64,000 bases of DNA from JASBTN01 sp965228805 (GCF_965228805.1 NZ_CBDDIE010000003.1:3100001-3164000); one strand, 5' to 3'. Shown: positions 1 to 8,115, numbered from the stretch's first letter. Notes: a model not told the origin generated them from the letters alone. Numbers and translations are program-made.

Positions 1-273
1 TCCCTGTCTCGGGCGGTCTGTCCGTCATGGTCCTGGATCCTGTTTCTCGAGTCGCGCTGCCTCTCCAATACCCTAAGCGGCGAGCAATTGGAAACCATGG
101 TGCGCTGCGACCCAGCGTCCTGCTGACGCAGGCATTTCCAAAAAAAGCGAAAAAGGCCGACGGAAAGCCGCCGCCGCCGCGTTTCATGATCACAACGGAT
201 GATAACCGGGCCGGAACGAACCGGCCGCCCGAGGGGGCAGAAACAAAGATACGGGACCAAAAGGAGAGACCCT

Positions 274-918
274 ATGAAACGCATGATGAAATCCACTGGC
301 AAAACCGCGTTGATCGCCCTGATTGCCGCCAGCGCCGTGGGCGCGACCACCCTGAGTGCCTCGGCCCTCGGTGGCCCGCGCGGCGGCATGGACCGCGGCG
401 GCTTCGGCGGTGGCAAGTTCATGCAGATGGAATTTGCCGATCTGGACGCCGACGCCTCCGGCCTGATCACCGTCGAGGACCTGCAAGCCAATGCCAAGGC
501 GCGGTTCGACGAGGCCGATGCCAACAAGGACGGCCAACTGGACGTGGACGAAATGAAAGCCCAGACCAAGGCGCGCATGGACGAGCGCATGAAAGCCGCC
601 GAAGAGGCCGGGCGCACTGCCCGCCGGGGCGCGCCGGATGCCGAGACCATGGAAAAGCGCATGGGCTGGATGATCGAGGAAATGCTGGAACGCCGCGATG
701 CCGACAGCTCGGGCACCCTGTCCTATGACGAGGTTGTGCCGGACCAGGCCAAGCTCGACCGCATGATCGATCGCTTCGACACCGATGACGACAACGCGAT
801 CAGCGCCGCCGAATTCGACGAGGCACAGAAGGAAATGTGGATGCGCGGCAAGGGCCGTGGTGGGCGCGGCGGTCACGGGGGCCAGGGCGGCTTCTGGGGT
901 AACGGCAAGCACAACTGA
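274..918 (+). CDS. Secreted EF-hand calcium-binding protein
   Basis: About 214 residues. The ATG at 274 is chosen because AAGGAGAG lies 6-13 bases upstream and the resulting N-terminus is a clean signal peptide (Lys/Arg, then an Ala/Ile-rich core ending near ASA). Four EF-hand loops can be read: DADASGLITVED, DANKDGQLDVDE, DADSSGTLSYDE and DTDDDNAISAAE. Loops 1-3 keep Gly at position 6; loop 4 has Asn there. The C-terminus is Gly/Arg/His-rich. It probably binds calcium in the periplasm or outside the cell. It lies directly upstream of an ECF sigma operon on the same strand, separated by a strong hairpin, so it may be a target or sensor partner of that system (inference). No enzymatic domain is visible. 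Confidence 0.88.
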   Translation: MKRMMKSTGKTALIALIAASAVGATTLSASALGGPRGGMDRGGFGGGKFMQMEFADLDADASGLITVEDLQANAKARFDEADANKDGQLDVDEMKAQTKARMDERMKAAEEAGRTARRGAPDAETMEKRMGWMIEEMLERRDADSSGTLSYDEVVPDQAKLDRMIDRFDTDDDNAISAAEFDEAQKEMWMRGKGRGGRGGHGGQGGFWGNGKHN

Positions 919-954
919 GCAGGCGGGGCCCGCGCCGGGCGTCCCCAAGATCAA

Positions 955-1000
955 CCGGGACCTCTTCGTGACATTCGAGGTCCCGGCCCCGGCGCGGAAC
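955..1000 (+). promoter_or_regulatory. Hairpin followed by ECF-like -35 element
   Basis: A perfect 10-bp inverted repeat (CCGGGACCTC at 955-964, GAGGTCCCGG at 977-986) with a 12-base loop lies between the EF-hand gene and the sigma gene. GGAAC at 996-1000 resembles the -35 of autoregulated ECF promoters and sits about 40 bases before the sigma start. No T-run follows the stem, so it could be a terminator-like structure or an operator. The -10 element is not clear. Confidence 0.4.
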
Positions 1001-1041
1001 TCCCGTTGCGTGTGTAAAGTTGAGCGGGTACGCAAGACGGA

Positions 1042-1629
1042 ATGGACATGGCATTCGACGCAAATTCCGATGTGACGGACGAGGCCCTTCTGGTCGCCTA
1101 TGGCAATGGCGACCGGCAGGCGGCGGCAATGCTGACCATGCGTCTGACCCCCCGGGTCGTGGGCTTTTCGGCCCGCATGCTGGGGGGCGACCGTGCCGAG
1201 GCCGAGGACGTGGCCCAGGAGGCCATGCTGAGGCTTTGGAAAGTGGCGCCGGAATGGCGCCAGGGCGAGGCGAAGGTGACCACATGGCTCTACCGGGTCG
1301 TGAAGAACCTCTGCACGGACCGGCTGCGCAAGAAGCGCGGGGTCGATATCGATGCGATCGAGGAACCGGCGGATGACGCGCCCGGCGCGGTCGCGGGGAT
1401 GATCGAGGCCGACCGGGCCGCCGCCCTTCAGGCCGCATTGAACCAGCTGCCTGAACGGCAACGCATCGCGGTCACCCTTCGGCATCTCGACGGGGCGTCG
1501 AACCCCGAGATTGCCGAAGTTCTGGACATCAGCGTCGAGGCGGTCGAAAGCTTGACCGCCCGGGGCAAGAGAGCGCTGAAGGCCATCCTGGTCGGCAAGC
1601 GCGAGGAGTTGGGTTATGACGAACACTGA
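1042..1629 (+). CDS. ECF-family RNA polymerase sigma factor
   Basis: 195 residues, the usual size for a group 4 sigma-70 factor. Region 2 is visible at about residues 20-95: AEDVAQEAMLRLWK, then TWLYRVVKNLCTDRLRKKRG, the classic 2.3-2.4 signature. Region 4 lies at about 125-185 with LPERQRIAVTLRHLDGASNPEIAEVLDISVEAVESLTARGKRAL, a helix-turn-helix. Two starts are possible (MDM or the in-frame MAF two codons later). It overlaps the next gene by 14 bases, so the two are translationally coupled. The operon (sigma, membrane protein, periplasmic sensor) resembles ECF systems that respond to envelope or metal/oxidative stress; the actual signal is not visible. Confidence 0.93.
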   Translation: MDMAFDANSDVTDEALLVAYGNGDRQAAAMLTMRLTPRVVGFSARMLGGDRAEAEDVAQEAMLRLWKVAPEWRQGEAKVTTWLYRVVKNLCTDRLRKKRGVDIDAIEEPADDAPGAVAGMIEADRAAALQAALNQLPERQRIAVTLRHLDGASNPEIAEVLDISVEAVESLTARGKRALKAILVGKREELGYDEH

Positions 1630-2014
1630 CCGTGATGACGACGACAAGATGCTCGAAAGCTTCTTCGAGGCAGGCCGCGCCGATGCGCCGGTGCCCTCGC
1701 AGGACCTGATGGCGCGCATCCTGGCGGATGCCCAGGCGAACATGCCGGCGCCCGCGCCCCTCGCGCGACCGGCGACGCCCGCGCGCCGGGGCTTCCTGGT
1801 CGGACTGCTTGCCGCAGTCGGCGGTTGGCCGTCGGTGGCGACCATGGCCACCGCGACCGTGGCCGGGATCTGGCTCGGCTTTGCGCAACCCGATACGTTG
1901 AGCAATCTGTCTGGCGGCACGCTCTTGCCCGGCAGCACCGCGACCGCCTATGAGGTGGATGACCTGGTTCCCAGCTATGGCAGCTTCGATGGGCTGCTGA
2001 CCGAGGAGGGCTGA
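1616..2014 (+). CDS. Small single-pass membrane protein, possible anti-sigma factor
   Basis: 132 residues. The N-terminal ~55 residues are hydrophilic and acidic (DRDDDDKMLESFFEAGRAD). A hydrophobic stretch at about 60-90 (GFLVGLLAAVGGW, then ATMATATVAGIWLGF) forms one membrane segment or a hairpin, followed by a short acidic tail. It overlaps the sigma gene by 14 bases and is followed by a metal-sensor-like gene 1 base later. A cytoplasmic N-terminus plus one membrane helix directly after an ECF sigma gene is the arrangement expected of an anti-sigma factor, but no zinc-binding HxxxCxxC motif is present. The anti-sigma role is inferred from context. Confidence 0.7.
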   Translation: MTNTDRDDDDKMLESFFEAGRADAPVPSQDLMARILADAQANMPAPAPLARPATPARRGFLVGLLAAVGGWPSVATMATATVAGIWLGFAQPDTLSNLSGGTLLPGSTATAYEVDDLVPSYGSFDGLLTEEG

Positions 2015-2015
2015 G

Positions 2016-2585
2016 ATGAGCGATACCCCCGAACAGCGCACCCCTGAAACCGGTGCGCAGCCGCCCCGGCGCACCCGTCGCTTGGTCAAGGTGATCCTGA
2101 CCATCTCGCTGACGCTGAACCTGCTGGTTTTGGGCCTGGTGGTTGGCGCCCATGTGCGCGATGGCCATGATGACCGTCGCTTCGGCCCGCCGGACCGTTC
2201 GATTGCGCGCGACATGGGCTTTGGCCCCTTCATCGGCGCCTTCCCGCGTGAGGATCGGCGCGAGATGGCCATGGCCCTGCGTGACCGCACCGGCCCCTTC
2301 CTGGACAATCGCCAGGCGCTGGTCGAGGAGATGGAGGGCATTCTGGCCACCTTGCGCGCCGAGCCCTTCGACGCCGCTGCCCTCACTGTTCTGCTCGAAG
2401 CACAGGGCAGTCGGATCCGCGAACGCGCCGAGATCGGCCGCGAGATCCTGGTAGGGCAGATCGACAAGATGACACCCGCCGAACGTGCGCGGTTTGCCGA
2501 CAAGCTGGAACAGGGGTTGCGTCACTCGATGGAGCGCGTCCGCTCGGACTGGAAGGATCGCCGCTCGGATCGCGACCGCCACTGA
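2016..2585 (+). CDS. Periplasmic heavy-metal sensor-like membrane protein
   Basis: 189 residues. Residues ~1-22 are basic and cytoplasmic. One membrane segment follows at about 23-45 (VKVILTISLTLNLLVLGLVVGAHV), then a helical periplasmic domain rich in Arg, Glu and Asp with ALRDRTGPFLDNRQALVEEMEGILATLR and a second helical hairpin. This matches the CnrR/Spy-like 'periplasmic heavy metal sensor' group, which senses metals or acts as a chaperone next to ECF sigma factors. It is third in the sigma operon and likely feeds a periplasmic signal to the sigma/anti-sigma pair. His residues are present at the C-terminus and near 'VRDGHDDRR', but I see no defined metal site. Confidence 0.75.
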   Translation: MSDTPEQRTPETGAQPPRRTRRLVKVILTISLTLNLLVLGLVVGAHVRDGHDDRRFGPPDRSIARDMGFGPFIGAFPREDRREMAMALRDRTGPFLDNRQALVEEMEGILATLRAEPFDAAALTVLLEAQGSRIRERAEIGREILVGQIDKMTPAERARFADKLEQGLRHSMERVRSDWKDRRSDRDRH

Positions 2586-2608
2586 CACAGGCTGTATGGA
2601 CGCGGAAT

Positions 2609-2633
2609 AACAGGGCCCGCACCGGCCCTGTTT
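2609..2633 (+). terminator. Terminator between convergent operons
   Basis: Stem AACAGGGCC (2609-2617) and GGCCCTGTT (2624-2632) with a 6-base loop, then TTCC. It sits between the end of the sigma operon (2585) and the end of the diguanylate cyclase gene (2655) on the other strand, where a shared terminator is expected. Confidence 0.65.
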
Positions 2634-2654
2634 CCGTTTCGGGATCCGCGCGGC

Positions 2655-4034
2655 TCAAGCGGCGGTCTGCACCATGGTGACCTGATTTCGCCCCTCGGCC
2701 TTCGAGGCATAAAGCGCCCGGTCGGCCCGCTCCAGCAGAGCGTTCACATCCCCCACCAGACGATCGCCAATGGCCACGCCGATGGACATGGTCACCGGGA
2801 TCTCGATCCCGCGCGAAGGGGACTTTACCGGCGTCTCGCCGATCACCTGACGCAGGCGTTCGGCGGCATGGGCCGCTTGGGCCGTGGTGGTGGCGGGCAG
2901 GGCGATGATGAATTCCTCGCCGCCGATGCGCGCCAGCAGGTCGATTTCGCGCACGTTCTCGCGCAACCGGCGGGCCACCTCGACCAGCACCTCGTCGCCG
3001 ACCAGGTGGCCATAGGTGTCATTCACCGATTTGAACCGATCCAGATCCAGCGCCATCAGGGCGAAGCTCTGCCCGGTGTCGCGGGCTTCACGTGCGATGC
3101 GATCCAGGTAGCTTTGCGCATAGCGGCGATTGTAGACCCCGGTCAGCGGGTCGGTTACCGCCAGGCTCAGGTGGCTGTCGAAATCGGCGCGCAGGGCGTC
3201 CGTCTCCAACTTGCGGGAAATCAGCGGACGCAGACGGGTTGCCAGCTCCTCGGCATCGAAGGAGCCCGATTGCACCGCATTGGCCCCCAGGTCCAGAGCC
3301 ATGGAGGTCAGGTGGGCGGGATCCTCATCGGCCACTTTCACGATGATCACCGCATGGCGCGTGGCCATGCGCGAGCGCAGCTCGCTGACCAGCGCCAACC
3401 CATCGCCCAGCGACTCGATCGAGGCGGCGATGACGAAGGCGTCGGGCGCCTTGCCGGTGGGCATCTGCCCCATCGCCTCTTCCCGGGTCATCAGCGCCAC
3501 ACGATCATTGACCACACGGCCGAGCCCGGCGCGCCAATGGATCGCGGTCTTCATGTCGGGTGCGACCAGGGCCAGCCGTGTCTGGCGGGCAAAGCCGTTG
3601 CCGATCTCGGCAAAGCCCAGCTCGCGTGCGGTGTCGCGGCGGCGATCCAACTCGTCCTGCGTGGCGCGTGCGCGCATCAGGTTGCGTGCAAGAGCCTGCA
3701 GAGAGGCATCGTCATAGGGTTTGGTCACCACCTCCTCAGCGCCCGCACGCAGTGCGGCCAAACGGGTGCTTCGGTTGGGCACCGATGCCACGACCACCAC
3801 TGGAATGCGCGCCAGAAGCGGGTCGGCCTTGAGCCGCCCCAACACCTGAACCGCGCCGCCATCTGCCAAGCTTTCACCCAGAATGATCAGGTCGGGACGT
3901 TCGTTGCGCGCCATGCGCATGACCTGGGCGGCGCTGTCGGCCTGCAGGATCGTGTGACGCGCCGCCTTCATCGTGCCCTTGAGCACGATGCGGCTGGTGG
4001 TCACGTCATCAGCGATGAGGATGCGGCCTGCCAT
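2655..4034 (-). CDS. PleD-like diguanylate cyclase with two receiver domains
   Basis: 459 residues, the PleD length and layout: REC1 (~1-120), degenerate REC2 (~150-275), GGDEF (~290-455). It makes cyclic di-GMP from GTP; the active-site motif is RIGGEEF, with an upstream RxxD (REID) product-inhibition site five residues before GGEEF. REC1 starts RILIADDVTTSR and keeps the conserved Lys (VVTKPYDD), but the phosphoacceptor position is Gly53 (DLIILGESLADGG) where PleD has Asp53. REC2 also lacks a receiver active site, as expected of the adaptor domain in PleD. In related bacteria the pleD gene usually pairs with divK upstream; here no divK is seen, and DUF3572 is divergent. The output domain looks intact, so regulation is probably altered rather than lost. 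Confidence 0.92.
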   Translation of the reverse strand: MAGRILIADDVTTSRIVLKGTMKAARHTILQADSAAQVMRMARNERPDLIILGESLADGGAVQVLGRLKADPLLARIPVVVVASVPNRSTRLAALRAGAEEVVTKPYDDASLQALARNLMRARATQDELDRRRDTARELGFAEIGNGFARQTRLALVAPDMKTAIHWRAGLGRVVNDRVALMTREEAMGQMPTGKAPDAFVIAASIESLGDGLALVSELRSRMATRHAVIIVKVADEDPAHLTSMALDLGANAVQSGSFDAEELATRLRPLISRKLETDALRADFDSHLSLAVTDPLTGVYNRRYAQSYLDRIAREARDTGQSFALMALDLDRFKSVNDTYGHLVGDEVLVEVARRLRENVREIDLLARIGGEEFIIALPATTTAQAAHAAERLRQVIGETPVKSPSRGIEIPVTMSIGVAIGDRLVGDVNALLERADRALYASKAEGRNQVTMVQTAA

Positions 4035-4131
4035 GAATGTCCTGCCAATCGGTTTCGTTTGCGGTTCGTTCTGGTAATTCTTTGCTCAGATTAGTTAAGA
4101 AAACCTTTCCAAGGGTTAACGAGGTCAAAAA

Positions 4132-4410
4132 ATGAAGCAGGAAACCGCCGAGACGATTGCACTTCAGGCTCTGGCCTGGCTGGTGGGCAATGAGGAATTA
4201 TGCCCGGTCTTTCTGGGCTCTACGGGCGTAAGTGAAAGTGAATTGCGCGCCCGGGCCGGGGAGGCGGATTTCCTCTCATCGGTGCTGGAGTTCCTGATGA
4301 TGGACGATGCCTGGGTCATGTCGTTCTGCGACTCGGCCGGGCTTCCTTACGAAACCTTGATGCAGGCACGCATGGCTTTGCCCGGCGGGGCGCAGATGAA
4401 CTGGACCTGA
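4132..4410 (+). CDS. DUF3572 family protein
   Basis: 92 residues, acidic and mostly helical, beginning MKQETAETIALQALAWLVGNEEL and containing FLSSVLEFLMMDDAWVMSFCDSAGL. This matches DUF3572, a short alphaproteobacterial family of unknown function often next to pleD. It is divergent from the diguanylate cyclase, with about 97 bases between them including AT-rich sequence and TTAA elements likely to carry both promoters. No catalytic motif or signal peptide is visible. The gene converges on the dehalogenase gene, whose stop lies 20 bases away. Confidence 0.85.
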   Translation: MKQETAETIALQALAWLVGNEELCPVFLGSTGVSESELRARAGEADFLSSVLEFLMMDDAWVMSFCDSAGLPYETLMQARMALPGGAQMNWT

Positions 4411-4429
4411 TCCGCCGGGCGATTGGGGC

Positions 4430-7400
4430 TCAGAGGTCGATCTCGACCACCCCATCGGGCGCCGCTGCGCGGCTCTGGCACAGGATCATCTCGCCCGCGC
4501 GCTGTGCCTTTGACAGCACGAAGTCGCGGTGTTCGACGTCGCCGGACACGACCCCGCATTTGCACACGCCGCAGATCCCGTCAGAGCATTTGACGTCCAC
4601 GTGGATCCCCGCGTCGCGCAACGCATCACTTGCCGCCTGGTCCGCCGCAACCTGGATTTCACGCCCAGATTTGACGAGCTTCAAGATAAAGTCGTGGTTC
4701 TCGTACTCCGGCTGTTCCGGCGGGCTGAAGTATTCCAGATGGCGCGCCTCCTCCGGATAACCCCCGGCCTCTGCCGCCTCGATCACGCCTTGCATGTAAC
4801 GGTCCGGACCGCAGGTGTAGACGTGGAAACCTTCCTTGTATTGCAATATCTTGGCCAGATCCGCGCGAGACCCTTCGTCCGAGAAATGGTAATGCACCTT
4901 GTCCGCCCAAGGCATGGCGGCGAGGTCCTCCAGGAACCCGGCCGAGGCGCGTGCGGAACAGGAGTAATGCAGTGCAAAGTCTTGTCCCAGCGCGTGTAGG
5001 CGGTGCGCCATGGCGATCATCGGTGTGACCCCGATACCGCCGCCCATGAGCATGGTGAAGGCGGCGTCTTCAACCAGCGGGAAATGGTTGATCGGGTGGG
5101 AGACGAAGACCCGCCGCCCTTCCTCGAAGATGCGATGCATCAGTTTGGATCCGCCCCGGCCTTCGTCCTCGCGCAGGACCGCGATCTGGTATTTAGACGG
5201 GTCCGCCGGGTTGCCGGACAGCGAATATTGCCGGAAGAACTCTGGCGCGACGACGACGTCGATATGGGCGCCTGCCGTGGCCGGAGGCAGGGGGGCACCA
5301 TCCGGCGCGCTGAACTCGTATTTGGTCACATCGGGCGTCATCGCCTCGACCTTCGAGACGGTCATTTTCAACACCGGCGCCTCCGCCTGATCGGCGGTAT
5401 AGACATGTTCGGGGGGCACCCCCGCGGCTCGGCGCAGCTTATGTTCCTCGGCCGTGATCATGTCCTTGTAAGCCTGGATGCCGGCCTCGCGATCCGCCGG
5501 GAAGGGCCAGTTGTAGGGCGGCGGCGCCAGCTGGGCGGGGTAGACCGCGAGGGTTTGATCTTCGTAAAGAAGGTTAAGCCCTGTGGACAACTCGCGCCGG
5601 TTCACCGGGTGTTCCGAGGGGGCATAGGGTCCCTCATTCACCATCTCCAGGTCCCACCACCAGGTCTTGACCGGGTTCACCTCGCCATTGCCGAGCCAGT
5701 CGTCGAGCTTTGCCAGCGGTCGGGCCAGGGTGGGCGCCTTCATCGCCGCCCAGCGGAACGGCGCCTCGGCAAAAATACCTTCCAGGTTCCAGGGGCAGGT
5801 CTTCATGCAACGCCCGCACATCGCGCCGTTCTTCTGGCTGACGCGGTAGGTGGTGCATTTCTGGCTGTCGGATTTCCAGATCTCGTAGCCGTTGAACATC
5901 AGCTTCGGCCCAGCTGTGATCGCGCCGGAGGGGCATTCGCGCGCGCATTTGTTGCAGGCCTCGCAGAACGCCTGCAGGCCGAAGTCGATCGGCTTGTCAT
6001 GGGTCATCGGCATGTTCGTGGTGACCACGCCGGATTTCAGCCGTGGGCCGAGGTAGGGGTTCAGGATCACCTCGCCAATGCGCGAAACTTCACCCAGCCC
6101 GGCAAGCAGCAGAAGCGGCGGTTGCAGCACCTCGTCGTCCATCACCGAATGCACCCGCGCGCCGTGACCCAGGCGACGCAGATGTTCCGCCAGAACACCG
6201 CCCAGCAGGGAAAACCGCAGATAGGCGCGCATTGATTGGGCGCAGGCGATCCAGTCGTCTCCACTGGCGCCGTCCATCGTCTCATGCCCCTGGTCGATGA
6301 TGATCGAGATTGCGTTTTTGTGATAAGGATCAATGGGTTCGCCGATGGCGTCATGGCTATAGTAGGCCCAGTCGGGACATTCGGACAGGCCCACAGCGTC
6401 GCAGCCGAGGAAGTAGAGCGCGCCCTTGATATTGGCCGCATTGCGGGCGGGGTCCATAGTGGAGGCATGCACCTCACGTGTATCGCCATCCTGCAACAGG
6501 ATGAAGGCGCCCAGGGATGGGCGGAAGGCGAAGGCGGCGGCCGATTTGCGCACGTAATTACCGTTCTTGGATCCTTCCTGCGCGATCGGGCCGAGGTCTC
6601 CGAACAGCGAGCGGGCAAACATGTTGGCGCGTTTCGGCACCCGCGCGACATTGGCGCGGTCGATATAGGTGGTCGGGTCGTCCACGCGGTTCAGCCGCTC
6701 GAACGGGTGGGCGCCGTCCATGAAACGGCGGGTCTGGTAGGGATCCACATTGCGCGTGGTGCGGGCGTGCGTGCCCAGGCCGCTGCGCCAGGTGGTGGGC
6801 GGTTTTGCGTTTGCGGCCAGGGGCTTGTCCGGTGACAGCTCCAGCGTCGTGGTGATGACCGACAGGCCGAAGCGGCCCCCGTGGAACGGGTTCACTGCGG
6901 TGCTGCCCTCTACTGTCGCAAGCCCCGCCGCCACCGCCAACTGACCCAGGTGGATGTCCGAGTCTGCCTCGCTATGCGCACGCGCCTCCCAGCCCAGCGA
7001 GCGGATGTAATTGGCGAGCGTGACCGAGGTCTCCATCCCTCGCAGACAGGCGCGATGCGCCTGGGCGTCCCGGATCCAGTCGGTGCCCTCTTCGTCGGCC
7101 TCCGGGTCACGCGGCATGTCATAGAGGAAGACCACCGCATGGGTATGGTGGCGGCAGTCGGCGGGTGGGGCCTTCAGGCTTTCGCGAAGACCGGCCATGA
7201 TCACGTCCACCCCGGCGGCATAGGTCTTGACCTGCATGGTCTCGATCTTCTTGGCCAGCCGGTCCACGTCGGGGTTCTTCAGCGGTGCGTCCAACCAGGC
7301 GGAGGCGGGGATCTCGCAAATCCCCACCATCGCTGCGTCACAGTAATAGCCGAAGGATTTCAGGTGGTTGGACCGCTCGGTTGGGTCGGATGGGATCACC

Positions 7401-7621
7401 CCGCGTTCCCGTTTCACCAGCCCTTCGCGGGTGGCGTCCAGCATTGCCTGGTATTCCTGCATCGCGTTCACGATGGACAGGGGATCGTCCGGGCGGCGGA
7501 AGTTCAGGCCGGGCATCGGGGCAAGAGCGTCGAGCCCGGTTACGGCCTCGGCGCGGGCGAGGCTTTCCAGCGGATAGGGACCCAGGTGGGGCGGGCGGTT
7601 GCGGTAGCTGCGCAGTTTCAT
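4430..7621 (-). CDS. Catabolic reductive dehalogenase fused to ferredoxin reductase and 2Fe-2S domain
   Basis: 1063 residues. Residues ~1-720 form a cobalamin-dependent reductive dehalogenase (RdhA) without Tat signal and without an anchor gene, so it is cytosolic and of the oxygen-tolerant catabolic type. Two 4Fe-4S motifs are clear: CEACNKCARECP (first Cys about 553) and a second set ending CGRCMKTCP. Residues ~745-975 form a phthalate-dioxygenase-reductase-like module: flavin motif RQYSLSG (~797-803) and nucleotide motif GGIGVTP (~859-865). The C-terminus is a plant-type 2Fe-2S domain (CSDGICGVC from ~1012, last Cys in MILCQS). The fusion means electrons from NAD(P)H can reach the cobalamin within one chain, as known for BhbA-type enzymes that remove halogen from aromatic substrates. 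The N-terminal third repeats features of the catalytic domain. The start is set by AAGAGG in the end of the MarR gene, 1 base upstream of ATG context; the substrate cannot be read from sequence. Confidence 0.93.
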   Translation of the reverse strand: MKLRSYRNRPPHLGPYPLESLARAEAVTGLDALAPMPGLNFRRPDDPLSIVNAMQEYQAMLDATREGLVKRERGVIPSDPTERSNHLKSFGYYCDAAMVGICEIPASAWLDAPLKNPDVDRLAKKIETMQVKTYAAGVDVIMAGLRESLKAPPADCRHHTHAVVFLYDMPRDPEADEEGTDWIRDAQAHRACLRGMETSVTLANYIRSLGWEARAHSEADSDIHLGQLAVAAGLATVEGSTAVNPFHGGRFGLSVITTTLELSPDKPLAANAKPPTTWRSGLGTHARTTRNVDPYQTRRFMDGAHPFERLNRVDDPTTYIDRANVARVPKRANMFARSLFGDLGPIAQEGSKNGNYVRKSAAAFAFRPSLGAFILLQDGDTREVHASTMDPARNAANIKGALYFLGCDAVGLSECPDWAYYSHDAIGEPIDPYHKNAISIIIDQGHETMDGASGDDWIACAQSMRAYLRFSLLGGVLAEHLRRLGHGARVHSVMDDEVLQPPLLLLAGLGEVSRIGEVILNPYLGPRLKSGVVTTNMPMTHDKPIDFGLQAFCEACNKCARECPSGAITAGPKLMFNGYEIWKSDSQKCTTYRVSQKNGAMCGRCMKTCPWNLEGIFAEAPFRWAAMKAPTLARPLAKLDDWLGNGEVNPVKTWWWDLEMVNEGPYAPSEHPVNRRELSTGLNLLYEDQTLAVYPAQLAPPPYNWPFPADREAGIQAYKDMITAEEHKLRRAAGVPPEHVYTADQAEAPVLKMTVSKVEAMTPDVTKYEFSAPDGAPLPPATAGAHIDVVVAPEFFRQYSLSGNPADPSKYQIAVLREDEGRGGSKLMHRIFEEGRRVFVSHPINHFPLVEDAAFTMLMGGGIGVTPMIAMAHRLHALGQDFALHYSCSARASAGFLEDLAAMPWADKVHYHFSDEGSRADLAKILQYKEGFHVYTCGPDRYMQGVIEAAEAGGYPEEARHLEYFSPPEQPEYENHDFILKLVKSGREIQVAADQAASDALRDAGIHVDVKCSDGICGVCKCGVVSGDVEHRDFVLSKAQRAGEMILCQSRAAAPDGVVEIDL

Positions 7622-7622
7622 C

Positions 7623-8078
7623 TCAGAGCCTCTTCAGCGGGGTGTCGTCGCCCTGACGTAGTTTGGCGAGCAGGCGGCGCAGCTCGGTCAGTTCGTCGGG
7701 GGTCAGGCTGTCTTCGGAGCGGGTGCGGTTGGCCACGGCCATGGGGGTGGCCTGGTCGAGCTTCTCGCGGCCAAGATCGGTCAGGCCCACGCGGGTGGTG
7801 CGCTTGTCGCCGGTGCCATTGTCGCGGGTGATCAGGCCGGCCGCCTCCATCTGTTTCAGCGCGCGGGAGGTGGCGGTGCGGTCGATGCCGATGAAATCCG
7901 CGATATCGGACGGCTGGCAAAGCCCCTCGTCGCCGGTGGCCAGCAATACGCACCAGGTGATGCGGGTCAGGTCGAGTGTCTTCAACGCGGCCTCGAACCG
8001 GCGTTCCTGAAGGCGGGCGGTGACGGTCAGCTGGTAGCCGATAGCGTCGTGGAGGCGGTAGGGCGCACGGGTATTCAT
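7623..8078 (-). CDS. MarR-family transcriptional regulator
   Basis: 151 residues from the ATG at 8078. Longer in-frame starts (ATG at 8087, TTG at 8093) would lie inside the operator repeats. The winged helix is visible: CQPSDIADFIGIDRTATSRALKQMEAAGLITRD, then the wing DNGTGDKRTTRVGLTDLGREKL, followed by a C-terminal dimerisation helix. Its stop is 1 base from the dehalogenase ATG, so the two form one operon. MarR proteins commonly bind palindromes at their own promoter and release on binding an aromatic ligand. The two TTGACA-type repeats just upstream fit autoregulation of this operon, with the halogenated substrate or a product as a plausible inducer (inference). Confidence 0.9.
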   Translation of the reverse strand: MNTRAPYRLHDAIGYQLTVTARLQERRFEAALKTLDLTRITWCVLLATGDEGLCQPSDIADFIGIDRTATSRALKQMEAAGLITRDNGTGDKRTTRVGLTDLGREKLDQATPMAVANRTRSEDSLTPDELTELRRLLAKLRQGDDTPLKRL

Positions 8079-8080
8079 GG

Positions 8081-8115
8081 TTGACATTGTCAATCAAAAT
8101 GATTGGCGTTGTCAA
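8081..8115 (-). promoter_or_regulatory. Tandem MarR operator-like repeats overlapping promoter
   Basis: On the minus strand, TTGACAACGCCAA (8115-8103) and TTGACAATGTCAA (8093-8081) are direct copies 22 bp apart, two helical turns. The proximal copy is a perfect 6-1-6 palindrome. TTGACA (8115-8110) can serve as the -35 and GACAAT (8091-8086) as the -10 with 18-bp spacing. That places the start site at about 8079-8078, right at the MarR ATG, and no ribosome site precedes that ATG. Repressor bound here would cover both promoter boxes. Confidence 0.7.

Noticed and set aside
1..28. Possible gene start running off the left edge on the minus strand (ATG at 28)
   Set aside because: Only nine codons are inside the window, so it cannot be supported.
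190..1938. 582-codon minus-strand frame opposite the sigma operon
   Set aside because: It covers the EF-hand and sigma genes, which have clear family signatures; the product has no recognisable domain.
4090..4125. CtrA-type TTAA-N7-TTAA box before DUF3572
   Set aside because: Two TTAA elements exist but the spacing is about 18 bases, not 7.
5003..6235. 410-codon plus-strand frame opposite the dehalogenase
   Set aside because: A high-GC shadow of the real gene, with no ribosome site or domain.
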